Assembly: GCA_026988115.1 (NCBI GenBank)
Contig: JALSLV010000061.1
Span: forward strand, 1 to 53,168
Origin: Lysobacterales bacterium
GTDB lineage: Bacteria; Pseudomonadota; Gammaproteobacteria; Xanthomonadales; Marinicellaceae
DNA: 53,168 bases
Direction: 5' to 3'
The position numbers were made by a program, and so were the translations under genes. A model generated the notes under the pieces. It had not been told where the DNA came from. It did no database searches and worked only from the letters and a program-made list of their open reading frames with translations. Below are positions 1 to 8,644 of the stretch, piece by piece. The first letter of the stretch is position 1. Each line of letters starts with the position of its first letter.

Positions 1-48
1 CCTGTTAGTTGATTGAATTTTATCTAACAAGGCGAGTTTTTAAAAGCC

Positions 49-91
49 TGCCACACTCATTGTTCCGCTACGCTCCACAATGAGTGTGGCA
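49..91. repeat. REP-like perfect hairpin
   Basis: Two 15-bp arms (49-63 and 77-91) are exact reverse complements around a 13-base loop. The arm reads TGCCACACTCATTGT. It lies just before a 23-bp repeat that is also found at the 3' end of a transposase remnant near 40.4 kb, so it may be part of a REP-type element. No T-run follows, which makes it a poor terminator candidate. Confidence 0.6.
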
Positions 92-100
92 ATTATTTAA

Positions 101-123
101 CAATAACGTTGTGAAACTATACA
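101..123 (+). repeat. 23-bp direct repeat, copy 1
   Basis: The 23 bases here are identical to 40405-40427. The second copy begins with the last codon and stop (CAA TAA) of a REP-associated transposase remnant and runs 17 bases beyond it. This copy ends exactly where antitoxin-like coding sequence begins, so it looks like an insertion or recombination boundary. Confidence 0.7.
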
Positions 124-354
124 ATTATTAATGTTTCTGAAGCAAAAGCCAAATTATCGCAATTAATTGATATGGTGTATCATGGTGAAAAGGTTGTTAT
201 CGCTAAAAACAACTTGCCAATTGTTGATCTTGTTATTCACCAACCAACAGGAAAGAGAAAACTGGGTCTGCTTGAAGGGATGGTTGATATTCCAGATGAT
301 TTAATGGAAGAGAATGACGATATTAATGCCATGTTTTATGGGAACGGCAAGTGA
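124..354 (+). CDS. Phd/YefM-family antitoxin, 5' end eroded
   Basis: The reading frame encodes residues typical of Phd/YefM antitoxins (NVSEAKAKLSQLID, then GEKVVIAKNNLPIVDLV), followed by an acidic tail expected to wrap the toxin. The homologous N-terminus is present in frame from about position 124, but no ATG, GTG or TTG precedes it. The first ATG is at 172, which would remove about 16 residues of the DNA-binding part; ATT at 124 or 127 is the only upstream alternative. The coding sequence starts immediately after a 23-bp repeat (101-123), suggesting the original start and promoter were replaced. The stop overlaps the toxin start (GTGA), the usual antitoxin-toxin arrangement. Family assignment is fairly sure; whether it is still translated in full is not. 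Confidence 0.6.
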   Translation: MINVSEAKAKLSQLIDMVYHGEKVVIAKNNLPIVDLVIHQPTGKRKLGLLEGMVDIPDDLMEENDDINAMFYGNGK

Positions 355-728
355 AAATCATCATTGATACACACATTTTTCTTTGGGCTATATCTGATAA
401 CTCTAAACTAAAGAAAAAACAATGCCAAGCTTTACAAACACTTAGCAATACCATATACCTTAGTTCGATTAGCGTTACAGAATTAATGATTAAATCATCA
501 ATAGGAAAACTGACTATAAATTTTGACCCAATAGCAATAGCCAAAGAGTCAGGTTTCACCTTATTAGATTACAATGCAGATGATGCCTGTGCGCTCAAAG
601 ACCTGCCTTTTCATCACAAAGACCCTTTTGATAGAATGCTTATCTCGCAAGCGATAAACCGAAAGTATAAAATAATGACCGCTGATAATAAGTTCAGTGA
701 TTACGATTGTCAGTTGTTTAAAACTTAA
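351..728 (+). CDS. PIN-domain toxin, VapC family
   Basis: This 125-residue protein is a full-length PIN-domain ribonuclease of the VapC toxin type. The acidic residues expected to bind metal are visible: D6 in IIIDTHIFLW, E44 in SVTELMIK, the D91/D94 pair in KDPFDRML, and D112 in MTADNKF. VapC toxins cleave RNA, commonly initiator tRNA or rRNA, and are held in check by the upstream antitoxin. The start is GTG at 351, overlapping the antitoxin stop by four bases, which indicates translational coupling. The toxin looks intact while its antitoxin lacks a normal start, an odd combination unless the antitoxin is still made from a non-standard start or the toxin is silent. Confidence 0.85.
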   Translation: MKIIIDTHIFLWAISDNSKLKKKQCQALQTLSNTIYLSSISVTELMIKSSIGKLTINFDPIAIAKESGFTLLDYNADDACALKDLPFHHKDPFDRMLISQAINRKYKIMTADNKFSDYDCQLFKT

Positions 729-786
729 ATAAGTTTGTTGAATACTTATATCGGTATCACTCATAGTTATTTCACAAGGTTAAAAC

Positions 787-918
787 ATGAACAACAGGGA
801 TAAGTTTAAAATAAAAGCGATGGCTTTACAAAGGTGGAAAATGCTTATGCATTCCTTTGGTTTGTTTCAGAAAATAGCGGCTTTTAGTGAGTTAATTGGC
901 GCTATTTGTGCTAGATAA
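787..918 (+). CDS. possible 43-residue protein
   Basis: A short open frame starts at ATG 787 with an AAGG at suitable distance (about 774-778) and ends at TAA 916-918. The product is basic and partly hydrophobic, with no recognised family. It lies in the 356-bp stretch between the toxin and the terminator at 1026. It may be non-coding; the only support is the start context. Confidence 0.2.
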   Translation: MNNRDKFKIKAMALQRWKMLMHSFGLFQKIAAFSELIGAICAR

Positions 919-1025
919 AAGCTTAAAGAGAATTTAACAAAGAAATTAACAGTTAATGTCTTATAATGCTTGGATTGTGAACTGTTAAATTTAGAAGCTA
1001 CAACTATCCTGACATAGAGTGAATT

Positions 1026-1063
1026 AGCATCCTCTAATAATAAGTTTAAGAGGATGCTTTTAT
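1026..1063 (+). terminator. rho-independent terminator
   Basis: A perfect 10-bp stem (AGCATCCTCT at 1026-1035 with its complement at 1049-1058) is followed by CTTTTA on the plus strand. It would end transcription coming from the toxin-antitoxin side, before the oppositely oriented gene at 1085. Confidence 0.65.
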
Positions 1064-1084
1064 ACGTTTAACTATTTGTAGAGA

Positions 1085-1432
1085 TTAAAAATCCCATGGA
1101 TTAAACCTTGTACAGATTTCTCTACAATCAACATAATCTTGGTAACATGCTCCTAGTTCAGATTGATTACTTGCAAGTGCTTTACAATGAAATAGGTCAT
1201 TTGTGCACTGTTGACAGGTTGGATAAACCCCTGCCACTTGAAATAAGCTTGATTCATCTAAATTTGCCTTTTGTAAAAGTGCATAATTTTCTTGTTGCTT
1301 ATTGTTAGATACACTAATAACTTTATTATCTTGAGACTTAGAAGGTTTATTCATATTTAACGTAAAACTTGTGTTTGCAAAAGCACTGAAAGTTAGCAAT
1401 GTAATTAATATAAATGATAATTTATTTTTCAT
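1085..1432 (-). CDS. small secreted cysteine-rich protein, unknown
   Basis: The 115-residue product starts with a clear signal peptide (MKNKLSFILITLLTFSAFA, cleavage after about residue 19). A low-complexity Asn/Lys/Gln linker follows, and then a C-terminal region with six cysteines in the order CxxC, C, C, C, C within about 35 residues, which suggests a disulfide-stabilised periplasmic or extracellular domain. A GGAG Shine-Dalgarno lies upstream of the ATG. I recognise no family. It stands alone between a terminator and a divergent secreted protein. Confidence 0.6.
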   Translation of the reverse strand: MKNKLSFILITLLTFSAFANTSFTLNMNKPSKSQDNKVISVSNNKQQENYALLQKANLDESSLFQVAGVYPTCQQCTNDLFHCKALASNQSELGACYQDYVDCREICTRFNPWDF

Positions 1433-1455
1433 AATTTACTCCAATTTAAAAATTT

Positions 1456-1469
1456 TGAGAAAATTCTCA
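1456..1469. promoter_or_regulatory. 14-bp palindrome upstream of the secreted gene
   Basis: TGAGAAAATTCTCA forms a 6+2+6 inverted repeat about 24 bases before the minus-strand ATG at 1432. A TATACT (complement of 1475-1480) precedes it on the minus strand and could be a -10 box, placing the palindrome near the transcription start. No good -35 was seen. Confidence 0.3.
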
Positions 1470-1648
1470 TATTTAGTATATGGGGGAAATTGATTATGCG
1501 TTATTAAATTAGCGCCTATAAAAGGTATGGAAACACCAAGTGTTTGCAATTTAGCGACCAAATATTATAATTTACCGACTTGGGTTTGTTAAAATCTTAT
1601 CTCTCTATTATATTAATCGTACTTACTAACTTTATAGAGAAAACAAAC

Positions 1649-1969
1649 ATGAAAAATAACTTATTCTCAGTTGCTTTACTCATTTTAATAGCATCGTTGT
1701 CAAATGTAATTTACAGTTCAAAAGTGCAAGCAAGTTTTACCATGACCGCTTGTAAACATAACGGTAAAATATTTGCAGTTATTGAAACAGGAGAGTCGTG
1801 CATTGCCGCTCACCAAGCAATAAGTGGAGCAAAAACATTACACAGCACTGCAAATGGCTACTTATATGAACAATATATAGGAAGTAGCATTCCATATACA
1901 CCAGTGCTAAACATTCATTCGTCTAACTGTATTTTAACAGAATCGATATCAGGAAATATAGGAGATTGA
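1649..1969 (+). CDS. small secreted protein, unknown
   Basis: I place the start at ATG 1649 because it begins a typical signal peptide (MKNNLFSVALLILIASLSNV). An in-frame upstream start at 1580 would add 23 hydrophobic residues and spoil it. The mature part is about 80 residues with three cysteines, and no family is recognised. Size and secretion resemble the divergent gene at 1085-1432, but the sequences are not visibly related. Confidence 0.5.
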   Translation: MKNNLFSVALLILIASLSNVIYSSKVQASFTMTACKHNGKIFAVIETGESCIAAHQAISGAKTLHSTANGYLYEQYIGSSIPYTPVLNIHSSNCILTESISGNIGD

Positions 1970-2440
1970 TTTTATTGTTTGATGTTAGATTTTACAACCT
2001 TGTTGATGGAAATTCATTTTTTTAGAATTTTCTATAAAAATAATATATAATCATCTTTTCTACGCTGAATTCGAGTCATAAGGACAAAGACAATGAAGGT
2101 TTATTAGATTAAATAAAAAGGAGAACATAACCATTCTCCCTTGGGTATTTTTTATTACAATATAAGAAGATTGTTATATACGAGGTCTGTTTGTAGTGGA
2201 GTCCATAGATGGGGCGAAATCAAAAAACTTCAATCAAGGCAAATGAGTTTAATAGTTGGCTATTTATAGGTATCTTTCATAATGCTTACCTGTACTTGTA
2301 CGGTGGCGTGAAAATTCTTTCCAAAAGGATTTTTTGTGAATTATTTAACGTAGAGTGGTTTTTTACAACTTATTAACACGTTATACAAGTAGAGCAAAGA
2401 TACCTCTACTCAATATAAACTTAATTTTATCCTTAAATCC
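1970..2440. other. 471-bp intergenic stretch with hairpin and a short frame
   Basis: A small hairpin (GGAGAA at 2120-2125 with TTCTCC at 2134-2139) is followed some bases later by a T-rich stretch and may end transcription of the upstream gene. An open frame of 55 codons (2209-2376, GTGGAG about 10 bases before the ATG) gives a product unlike any family I know, and I do not call it a gene. Nothing else is evident before the sensor gene at 2441. Confidence 0.35.
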
Positions 2441-5400
2441 ATGACCGAACTCAAACATATTAACATTATAAAATCATTTATCCTGCCATTTTTGGTTCTC
2501 GTTGTTGTTCAAGTTTATGGTGTTCAGTTTAATAAACCTAGCTTAGGTGATGGTTATGCCAAAAGACCGATTTGGTCTTTAGCGAAAGATAGTGATGGGT
2601 TTGTTTGGTTAGCAACTTCAGTAAACATATTAAAATTTGATGGGTATAAATTTGAGCCTATCAACTTACCAAGTGAATTTAAGTATGAAAAGCAAACAAT
2701 CCACATAGACTTTCTTAATAGATTATGGATAGGTTCTGAGTTTGGAGATTTAATCTTATATATGAACAACAAGATTATTAAAACCTATAAACTTACTACT
2801 GATTCAAAAGCTAACCTTAGGGTTTATAAAATATTATCTGATGATAATAATAATATATACTTAGCAACTTCAAAAGGGTTGTTTTTTCTTGATGCACTTA
2901 AGGATAAAGTAATAAATATTGGTATGTTAAACAACAATGTAAAAGACATTTTTATCAAAAAAGATAATGCTATTTACATTTCTTCTAACAACAAAATATT
3001 CTACCTTAGTGTAAATGATGGAAATTTTAACTATACCGAAGTAGCTTCATTCTCATCAGACGAGTTGGTCACTTCATTATTGCCAGTAAATAATTTTGAG
3101 ATGCTTATTGGAACAACAAAGAAACTTTATAGTTTAGATTTAACAAATAGTTTGAAGCCAAAAATTGTAGGTCTTGAATCAAATGTTATCTTAAATATTC
3201 GATCAAATGACAAGTGGATTTTTGTTGGTACATTATTAAATGGATTGTTCTTAATAGATAGAAAAACGAATCTCATCCATAATTATAAAAATTCACCAAA
3301 TGATAAACAAAGTATTTCCGATGATTTGATAGTTTCGCTACTTTTAGATAAAAAGGGAATTCTATTTATCGGTACATTTTATGGAAATGTTAGTATTCTA
3401 GACACTAATACTCTAAATTTTGAACAACTAGATAAATTGGCAATTAACCAAACGTGCATAAAATCTAACACTATTTATTCAATTTATGTTGATAGGGATA
3501 ATTCTCTTTGGCTAAGTACTTTAAATGGAGTGGTTCATTATTCAAAAAATATATGCACTAGGTATGAGTCAAACTTAAGTATAAATTCATTGTCGCATCC
3601 AGAGATTAGATCTGTCTTTACAGACAATAATCAAGATTATTGGATTTCCACAAATTCTGGATTAAACCACCTAAGCTTAGCCACACAATTAATTGATAGA
3701 TTAGAAAAACAAGTACCACAAATAGCAACTATTTTTTCTTTCAATTTTGATGATAATGATATGCTAATTGGAACAGAAAAAGGATTATTCCAATACAATA
3801 AAGTAACAAAGAGGTCATTCCACTTCCCCGTTGGAAACGATTTGTTGATTGATGCTGAATATACATCATACATAAAAACAGACACAGGTGATTATATCTT
3901 TATAACAAGTGTTGGGGTAGCTAAGCTAGATCATGGTAAAATTAAATTAATAAAAGAAATAAACGCTAAAATAGGTACAACTGAATTAACAGGCATACAT
4001 TTAAGCAAAAGAAAGAATATTCTATGGATATCTACACTAACTAACGGCTTGTTTTCATTTAAAGATTTTTATTCTTTAATAAAACACTATAAGCGTGGTG
4101 AAGACCTCCCTTTAACTGCTCAATTATTAGATATTTTAGAAGATGACAACAATAATTTGTGGGTTAGCAGTTTAAATGGTTTATATAGAATAAACACGTT
4201 AAATGCTGATATCCACATTTTTCATGAAAATGATGGATTACAAGGGGATACTTTCAAACGAGGGGCGTCTTTTCGAGCAAGCGATGGAAAACTTTACTTT
4301 GGTGGAATAAACGGAATTGTTAATTTCTATCCATCGAAGATTAAGTTAAATAATATGCCTCCACGAATTGCCTTAACTGATTTTACATATTTTAATAATG
4401 TGTTGAAATATGGAGCAAAAACTCAATCAGGATTTAAGTTAGATAAACCTATAAATTATTTAAAAGAAATTGAGCTTGGATACCAAGATTATATCATAGG
4501 TTTTGAGTTTGCAGCCCTTGATTATGCGGACCCAATGCGAAACCAATACGCCTACCGGTTAAAGGGATTTCAACAAGATTGGGTTTACACTGATGCAAAA
4601 AGTCGTCAAGCAACCTATACTAACTTAAGTTCAGGTGAATATGTTTTTCAAGTTAAAGGTTCAAACAAAGATGGTGTGTGGTCAACAGAACCTAAAGAAT
4701 TAAAAATCATTGTCCATCCTGCTCCTTGGCTTTCTCCTTGGGCTTACGCTTTATACACTTTTTTTATTCTTCTATCCATTTGGGGCTTTATTCGTTTTAA
4801 AACCATTGCGAGTCGAAAACGTGCAATTTATTTACAACAAAAAGTAAAAGAACGCACTCAAGAAGTGAATCAACAAAAAAAAATGGTAGAGGCTCTTCTT
4901 CAACATAAAAATGAAGTGTTCGCAAATATTACGCACGAATTTAAAACACCATTAAGTTTAATTTTAGGACCCGCAGATCAGTTAAGCCACAAGCTTGGAA
5001 ATCAATATTCAAAAGAGCTGAATATGATTAAAAGAAATGCAAACCGTTTACTCTTAATGGTAAAACAAATTTTAAAACTATCGCAAGCTGAACATGACAA
5101 AAATGTTAAACGCGAACCTCAAGCAATTCAACCGATATTGTTGATGTTATATGAGTCTTTCAAACCCATTGCGGATAGTAAAAGCATTAGTTTTGACATA
5201 GAAAATGAAATAGATGCTAATATAAATACAACTCTAGAGTGTCTAGAAATAATCATAGGTAACTTGTTATCAAATGCTTTGAAGTTTACTAATTCTGGAG
5301 GCTCGGTTTCAATTTCATCTAAACTAACTAACAAGCAAATAATAATAAGTGTTTCTGATTCAGGCTCAGGAATAGAGCAAAGTGATATTAAGAAGATATT

Positions 5401-6442
5401 TAATAGGTTTGTGAGAATTGAATCACATAAAGAAATTGCAGGAACTGGCATTGGGTTATTTGTAGCTAAAGAAGTAGCACAGGCAAATGATGGCTTCCTA
5501 GAAGTTGTTAGTGAGTGGGGTAAGGGCTCTACTTTTAAAGTCACTTTGCCGACAACAAAGCTTAAGTCTAATATTGGGCTCTCCCAAGTAATTGTGGATC
5601 AAATGATTATGAATGTTAGTAATGAAATGAATACAGTAAAAATCAAACAAGAAGATAAACCTAAAAAGAATAGAACCTCTGTTTTAATTATTGAAGACAA
5701 TTTAGATATGCAAGAACATATTAATAATGTACTAAAACACGATTTTTATTGTCTGTTTGCAAGCAGAGGAAGAAAAGGAATTGCTACAGCATTGAAAGAA
5801 GTTCCTGATGTTGTTATTTGTGATGTAATGATGCCTACTATGAATGGCTATCAAGTCACAAGAGTGTTACGTCATGACAGTAGAACTTCACACATCCCTA
5901 TAATAATGTTAACAGCACTAAATACCAAAGAAAGTCGTATTAAAGGTTGGCGTGAAAATATTGATACTTATATTACTAAACCATTCGACTCTACTGAATT
6001 AATTGCTCAACTAAAAAATATATTAACTATTAGAAAACTTCTTCAAGACCAGACAAATAAGGCCATTAAAAATAACTTACCATTAAACTCTATTGATTTG
6101 CCCAAACAAGACCAAATTTTTATTGAGAAACTAAGGGACGTTATTGCTAAATATTATGTAAATGAATATTTTCAGGTTGCTGATATAGCCTCCAAAATGG
6201 CGGTAAGTGAGCGTCAATTACAAAGAAAAATAAAAGCATTGATTAATGAAAGTCCTATGGAGGTGTTGAGAGATTATAGATTGGAAAAATCTGCGATGAT
6301 GCTTAAAGATGGTTATCAGGTTGGGATAATAAGTGACTCTGTTGGATTTAGCTCGGTTTCGTATTACAGTAGATGTTTTAAGAAAAAATATGGAATGACA
6401 CCAAAACGATACCAAACATTAAATAACAAAAAAATATTTTAG
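2441..6442 (+). CDS. hybrid two-component sensor kinase/AraC regulator with propeller domain
   Basis: The 1333-residue protein carries a complete signalling pathway. Residues about 9-27 form a signal anchor. About 30-640 are two-component propeller repeats, with recurrent 'DxxGxxWLAT/ST' motifs. A Y_Y_Y domain lies near 690-755 and a membrane segment near 767-787. The HisKA phospho-acceptor is H832 in THEFKTPLSLILGP, followed by an ATPase domain with GxGIG motifs near 975-1010. A receiver domain has phospho-acceptor D1128 in CDVMMPTMNG and K1180. An AraC-type DNA-binding domain occupies about 1225-1330. This is the 'hybrid two-component system' design, best known from Bacteroidetes glycan sensing and also found in some marine gammaproteobacteria. 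A periplasmic ligand, often a saccharide, is expected, but no polysaccharide-degradation genes are nearby, so the ligand and targets are unknown. Confidence 0.93.
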   Translation: MTELKHINIIKSFILPFLVLVVVQVYGVQFNKPSLGDGYAKRPIWSLAKDSDGFVWLATSVNILKFDGYKFEPINLPSEFKYEKQTIHIDFLNRLWIGSEFGDLILYMNNKIIKTYKLTTDSKANLRVYKILSDDNNNIYLATSKGLFFLDALKDKVINIGMLNNNVKDIFIKKDNAIYISSNNKIFYLSVNDGNFNYTEVASFSSDELVTSLLPVNNFEMLIGTTKKLYSLDLTNSLKPKIVGLESNVILNIRSNDKWIFVGTLLNGLFLIDRKTNLIHNYKNSPNDKQSISDDLIVSLLLDKKGILFIGTFYGNVSILDTNTLNFEQLDKLAINQTCIKSNTIYSIYVDRDNSLWLSTLNGVVHYSKNICTRYESNLSINSLSHPEIRSVFTDNNQDYWISTNSGLNHLSLATQLIDRLEKQVPQIATIFSFNFDDNDMLIGTEKGLFQYNKVTKRSFHFPVGNDLLIDAEYTSYIKTDTGDYIFITSVGVAKLDHGKIKLIKEINAKIGTTELTGIHLSKRKNILWISTLTNGLFSFKDFYSLIKHYKRGEDLPLTAQLLDILEDDNNNLWVSSLNGLYRINTLNADIHIFHENDGLQGDTFKRGASFRASDGKLYFGGINGIVNFYPSKIKLNNMPPRIALTDFTYFNNVLKYGAKTQSGFKLDKPINYLKEIELGYQDYIIGFEFAALDYADPMRNQYAYRLKGFQQDWVYTDAKSRQATYTNLSSGEYVFQVKGSNKDGVWSTEPKELKIIVHPAPWLSPWAYALYTFFILLSIWGFIRFKTIASRKRAIYLQQKVKERTQEVNQQKKMVEALLQHKNEVFANITHEFKTPLSLILGPADQLSHKLGNQYSKELNMIKRNANRLLLMVKQILKLSQAEHDKNVKREPQAIQPILLMLYESFKPIADSKSISFDIENEIDANINTTLECLEIIIGNLLSNALKFTNSGGSVSISSKLTNKQIIISVSDSGSGIEQSDIKKIFNRFVRIESHKEIAGTGIGLFVAKEVAQANDGFLEVVSEWGKGSTFKVTLPTTKLKSNIGLSQVIVDQMIMNVSNEMNTVKIKQEDKPKKNRTSVLIIEDNLDMQEHINNVLKHDFYCLFASRGRKGIATALKEVPDVVICDVMMPTMNGYQVTRVLRHDSRTSHIPIIMLTALNTKESRIKGWRENIDTYITKPFDSTELIAQLKNILTIRKLLQDQTNKAIKNNLPLNSIDLPKQDQIFIEKLRDVIAKYYVNEYFQVADIASKMAVSERQLQRKIKALINESPMEVLRDYRLEKSAMMLKDGYQVGIISDSVGFSSVSYYSRCFKKKYGMTPKRYQTLNNKKIF

Positions 6443-6447
6443 AATTA

Positions 6448-6474
6448 AATCCCCCGTATTAGCTACGAGGGATT
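6448..6474. terminator. hairpin between convergent genes
   Basis: A 9-bp stem with one mismatch (AATCCCCCG at 6448-6456 against 6466-6474) lies between the convergent sensor and tolC genes. There is no strong T-run on either strand, so its role as a terminator is inferred mainly from position. Confidence 0.4.
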
Positions 6475-6483
6475 ATAAAAAAA

Positions 6484-7848
6484 CTATTTTAGAATCTTAT
6501 TAATGGTTAATATGTCTTTTTCTGATAAATTTCCAGCCGAACGCTTTAAGCCAAGGTATTGGATAAAATAATCGTATTTGGCTTTAGAATAATCACGCTG
6601 GGCTTGGTATAAGCTGCGTTGTGAGTTGAGTACATCCACAATTGTCCGTGTGCCGACTTCATAACCTGCTTCGGTGGCTTCTAATCCACTTTGGGCAGAA
6701 ATCATTGCTTGTTTTCGTGCTTCAACACTGCTTTTTGCAGCCAATGTTCCGTGGTAGGCGTTGCGCACCTTGCGGATGACACTGCGGCGAGCTTGCTCGT
6801 ACCTATCCATCGCTGCTTTGTGGTTGTGCACCGATTGCCTAACTTGTGATTGAGTTCTTCCACCAGAATAAATAGGCAAATTAAAGTTTAGCGAGATAGT
6901 GTTGGTCTCAGATGTTCTGTCTGTTTCAAAAACGTCAACAATAAAACCACCAGGATTATCTGGATCGGGGCGAGATTGAGAAAAGGTAGCATTTGGATTT
7001 AATGAATGGTTGCGTGAGAGGCTAAGACCCACTGTTGGAAAATGCCCTGCACGACTGACCTGAATTTGTTTTTCGGCAATTTCAGCATTGAGTTGCGCGG
7101 CAGCAAGATCGGGGTTGTTTGCGATAGCACGTTCCTGATAAACATCCATGGTTTCAAGGTTAAATGTATTGTAGTCTATGTCGTTGGGTACAGGACTTAA
7201 TTCTGTGTAGTACTTTTGTGTCATTTCAAACAAGGCTTCTTTGCTGTCATCCAGTTGGTTTTTTGCAAGAATGACAGAGGCGCGCGCACCATCGTATCGT
7301 GCTCGCGATTCATGCACATCGGTAATGGCGGCTAACCCCACTTCAAAGCGTTGTTCGGCTTGGTCGAGTTGTCTTTGAATGGCTTTTTCTTCCGCTTTAG
7401 AAAAGGTTAGCGAATCTTTGGCTCCAAGAACATTAAAATAACTTTGTGCAACACGCAATATAAAGTCTTGGTATTGTGTGTCGTAATCAGAGACAGATTT
7501 TAAAACTTGCAGTTTAGAAATTTTATAGTTGCCATAGTTTTTGTGGTCATAGATGGATTGATTAACGCCGATATTCCACCCTTCGGTATTAATATCAAAG
7601 GTTTGAAATGGAATGAGGCTGCCGCCACTTTCTGTATCGCCCTTGGTTTTATTCCAGCCGCCACTGGCTTGAGGCAAAAAAGCTGCGAAAGCTTGTTTCT
7701 TTCCTTCACTGCTGGCATTTAAAGTGTGCTTTGCAGCAGATAATTGAGGGTCATGTGCTTCGGACTGTTTAAAGACCTCAGCCAAATCTGCACTTAATGC
7801 AGAAAAACTAAGGGTCAAAGCACTAATGCTTAAAGTTAATTTTTTCAT
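6484..7848 (-). CDS. tolC: TolC-family outer membrane efflux protein
   Basis: The 454-residue protein has a signal peptide (cleavage near SALSA-DL) and two related coiled-coil/beta-barrel halves typical of TolC (GYEVGTRTIVDVLNSQRSLYQAQRDY in the second half, with the matching RFEVGLAAITDVHESRARYDGA in the first; each is a conserved signature). TolC trimers form the outer membrane exit duct for RND efflux pumps and type I secretion. It lies 15 bp downstream of the pcm-like gene on the same strand and probably shares its transcript, an arrangement common in this part of the gammaproteobacteria. Start at ATG 7848. No efflux partner is encoded here. Confidence 0.92.
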   Translation of the reverse strand: MKKLTLSISALTLSFSALSADLAEVFKQSEAHDPQLSAAKHTLNASSEGKKQAFAAFLPQASGGWNKTKGDTESGGSLIPFQTFDINTEGWNIGVNQSIYDHKNYGNYKISKLQVLKSVSDYDTQYQDFILRVAQSYFNVLGAKDSLTFSKAEEKAIQRQLDQAEQRFEVGLAAITDVHESRARYDGARASVILAKNQLDDSKEALFEMTQKYYTELSPVPNDIDYNTFNLETMDVYQERAIANNPDLAAAQLNAEIAEKQIQVSRAGHFPTVGLSLSRNHSLNPNATFSQSRPDPDNPGGFIVDVFETDRTSETNTISLNFNLPIYSGGRTQSQVRQSVHNHKAAMDRYEQARRSVIRKVRNAYHGTLAAKSSVEARKQAMISAQSGLEATEAGYEVGTRTIVDVLNSQRSLYQAQRDYSKAKYDYFIQYLGLKRSAGNLSEKDILTINKILK

Positions 7849-7863
7849 AATAGTTATTTTGTT

Positions 7864-8514
7864 TTATAGTTCAAATACTGTTGTTTCTTCAATTGTTTGC
7901 AGTTCTTTGACAACAGTTTCGAATAAAGTTTCAACCTGCGCTTGTCCATCGGTGCTTTTTGTAATAAGGCAGGCCGTCATAATTGGGTCAGTGCCAATAA
8001 TGGCAAATATTTTCCCATCTTGTTTAATGTTTTCAAGTAAGAATTCGGGCACTTCTTCAAAAGAACCCGTAGCAACAATACAATCGTATTTATAGGTTGA
8101 ATTGAGATTGAAAACATTGTTTTTTTCGCATTTAGCATTAGTAATATTGGCTTCTGCTAATTTTTCAAGAGCCGAATCAATGAAATCTTGATGAATATCA
8201 ATACTGGTAACATGCGCAGAGGATAAAGCCAATAAAGCCGTCATGTAAGCACTGCCCGTGCCAATTTCTAAAACCTTCTCATTGCCTGTTAAGTTTAATG
8301 ACTGCAAAACACGGCCTTCTAAAATAGGTTTCATCATGTATTGCTCATGCGCCAAAGGTATTTCTAAATCGCTAAATGCCAGTTTTCTGTGCTCAACAGG
8401 AACAAATTCTTCACGTTGTAGTTTGCGCATAATGTTAATGTTATCTGGACTGACAAAGTCCCATGTGCGCACTTGATTGAGTAACATGTTTTCTCTGGCT
8501 GTATTAAAATTCAT
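7864..8514 (-). CDS. pcm: protein-L-isoaspartate O-methyltransferase family protein
   Basis: The 216-residue SAM methyltransferase is of the PCMT family, which methylates isoaspartyl residues in damaged proteins. The SAM-binding motif VLEIGTGSAYMTALLA and the preceding helix region (NQVRTWD...FVPVEHRKLAF) fit the family. I choose ATG 8514 because an AGGTG lies at the right distance in front of it; a GTG at 8523 is in frame but has no better signal. It is followed by tolC. The usual active-site segment near 'PYMVA' is replaced by ALAHEQYMMKP-like sequence, as in the TolC-linked subgroup, so the substrate may not be classical isoaspartate. Confidence 0.82.
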   Translation of the reverse strand: MNFNTARENMLLNQVRTWDFVSPDNINIMRKLQREEFVPVEHRKLAFSDLEIPLAHEQYMMKPILEGRVLQSLNLTGNEKVLEIGTGSAYMTALLALSSAHVTSIDIHQDFIDSALEKLAEANITNAKCEKNNVFNLNSTYKYDCIVATGSFEEVPEFLLENIKQDGKIFAIIGTDPIMTACLITKSTDGQAQVETLFETVVKELQTIEETTVFEL

Positions 8515-8530
8515 TGTTTTCACCTAATTT

Positions 8531-8560
8531 TTGGTTCTTTGTGGCAATTATCTCTATAAT
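8531..8560 (+). promoter_or_regulatory. sigma70-type promoter for rsmG-parAB
   Basis: TTGGTT (8531-8536) and a perfect TATAAT (8555-8560) are separated by 18 bases, about 85 bases before the rsmG start and in the gap between divergent pcm and rsmG. This is by eye; the -35 matches four of six consensus bases. Confidence 0.45.
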
Positions 8561-8644
8561 TGCTCGCAGAAAATTTATTTAACAAATAGTGGGTGCATAA
8601 GTTACCTTATAACTATTAATAACACAATGGGCTAAAAGTCACTA

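Noticed and set aside
1-48. A gene at the left edge
   Set aside because: No frame or motif could be supported in these bases.
2209-2376. 55-codon frame as a gene
   Set aside because: No recognised homology and no conservation evidence; the ribosome site is only fair.
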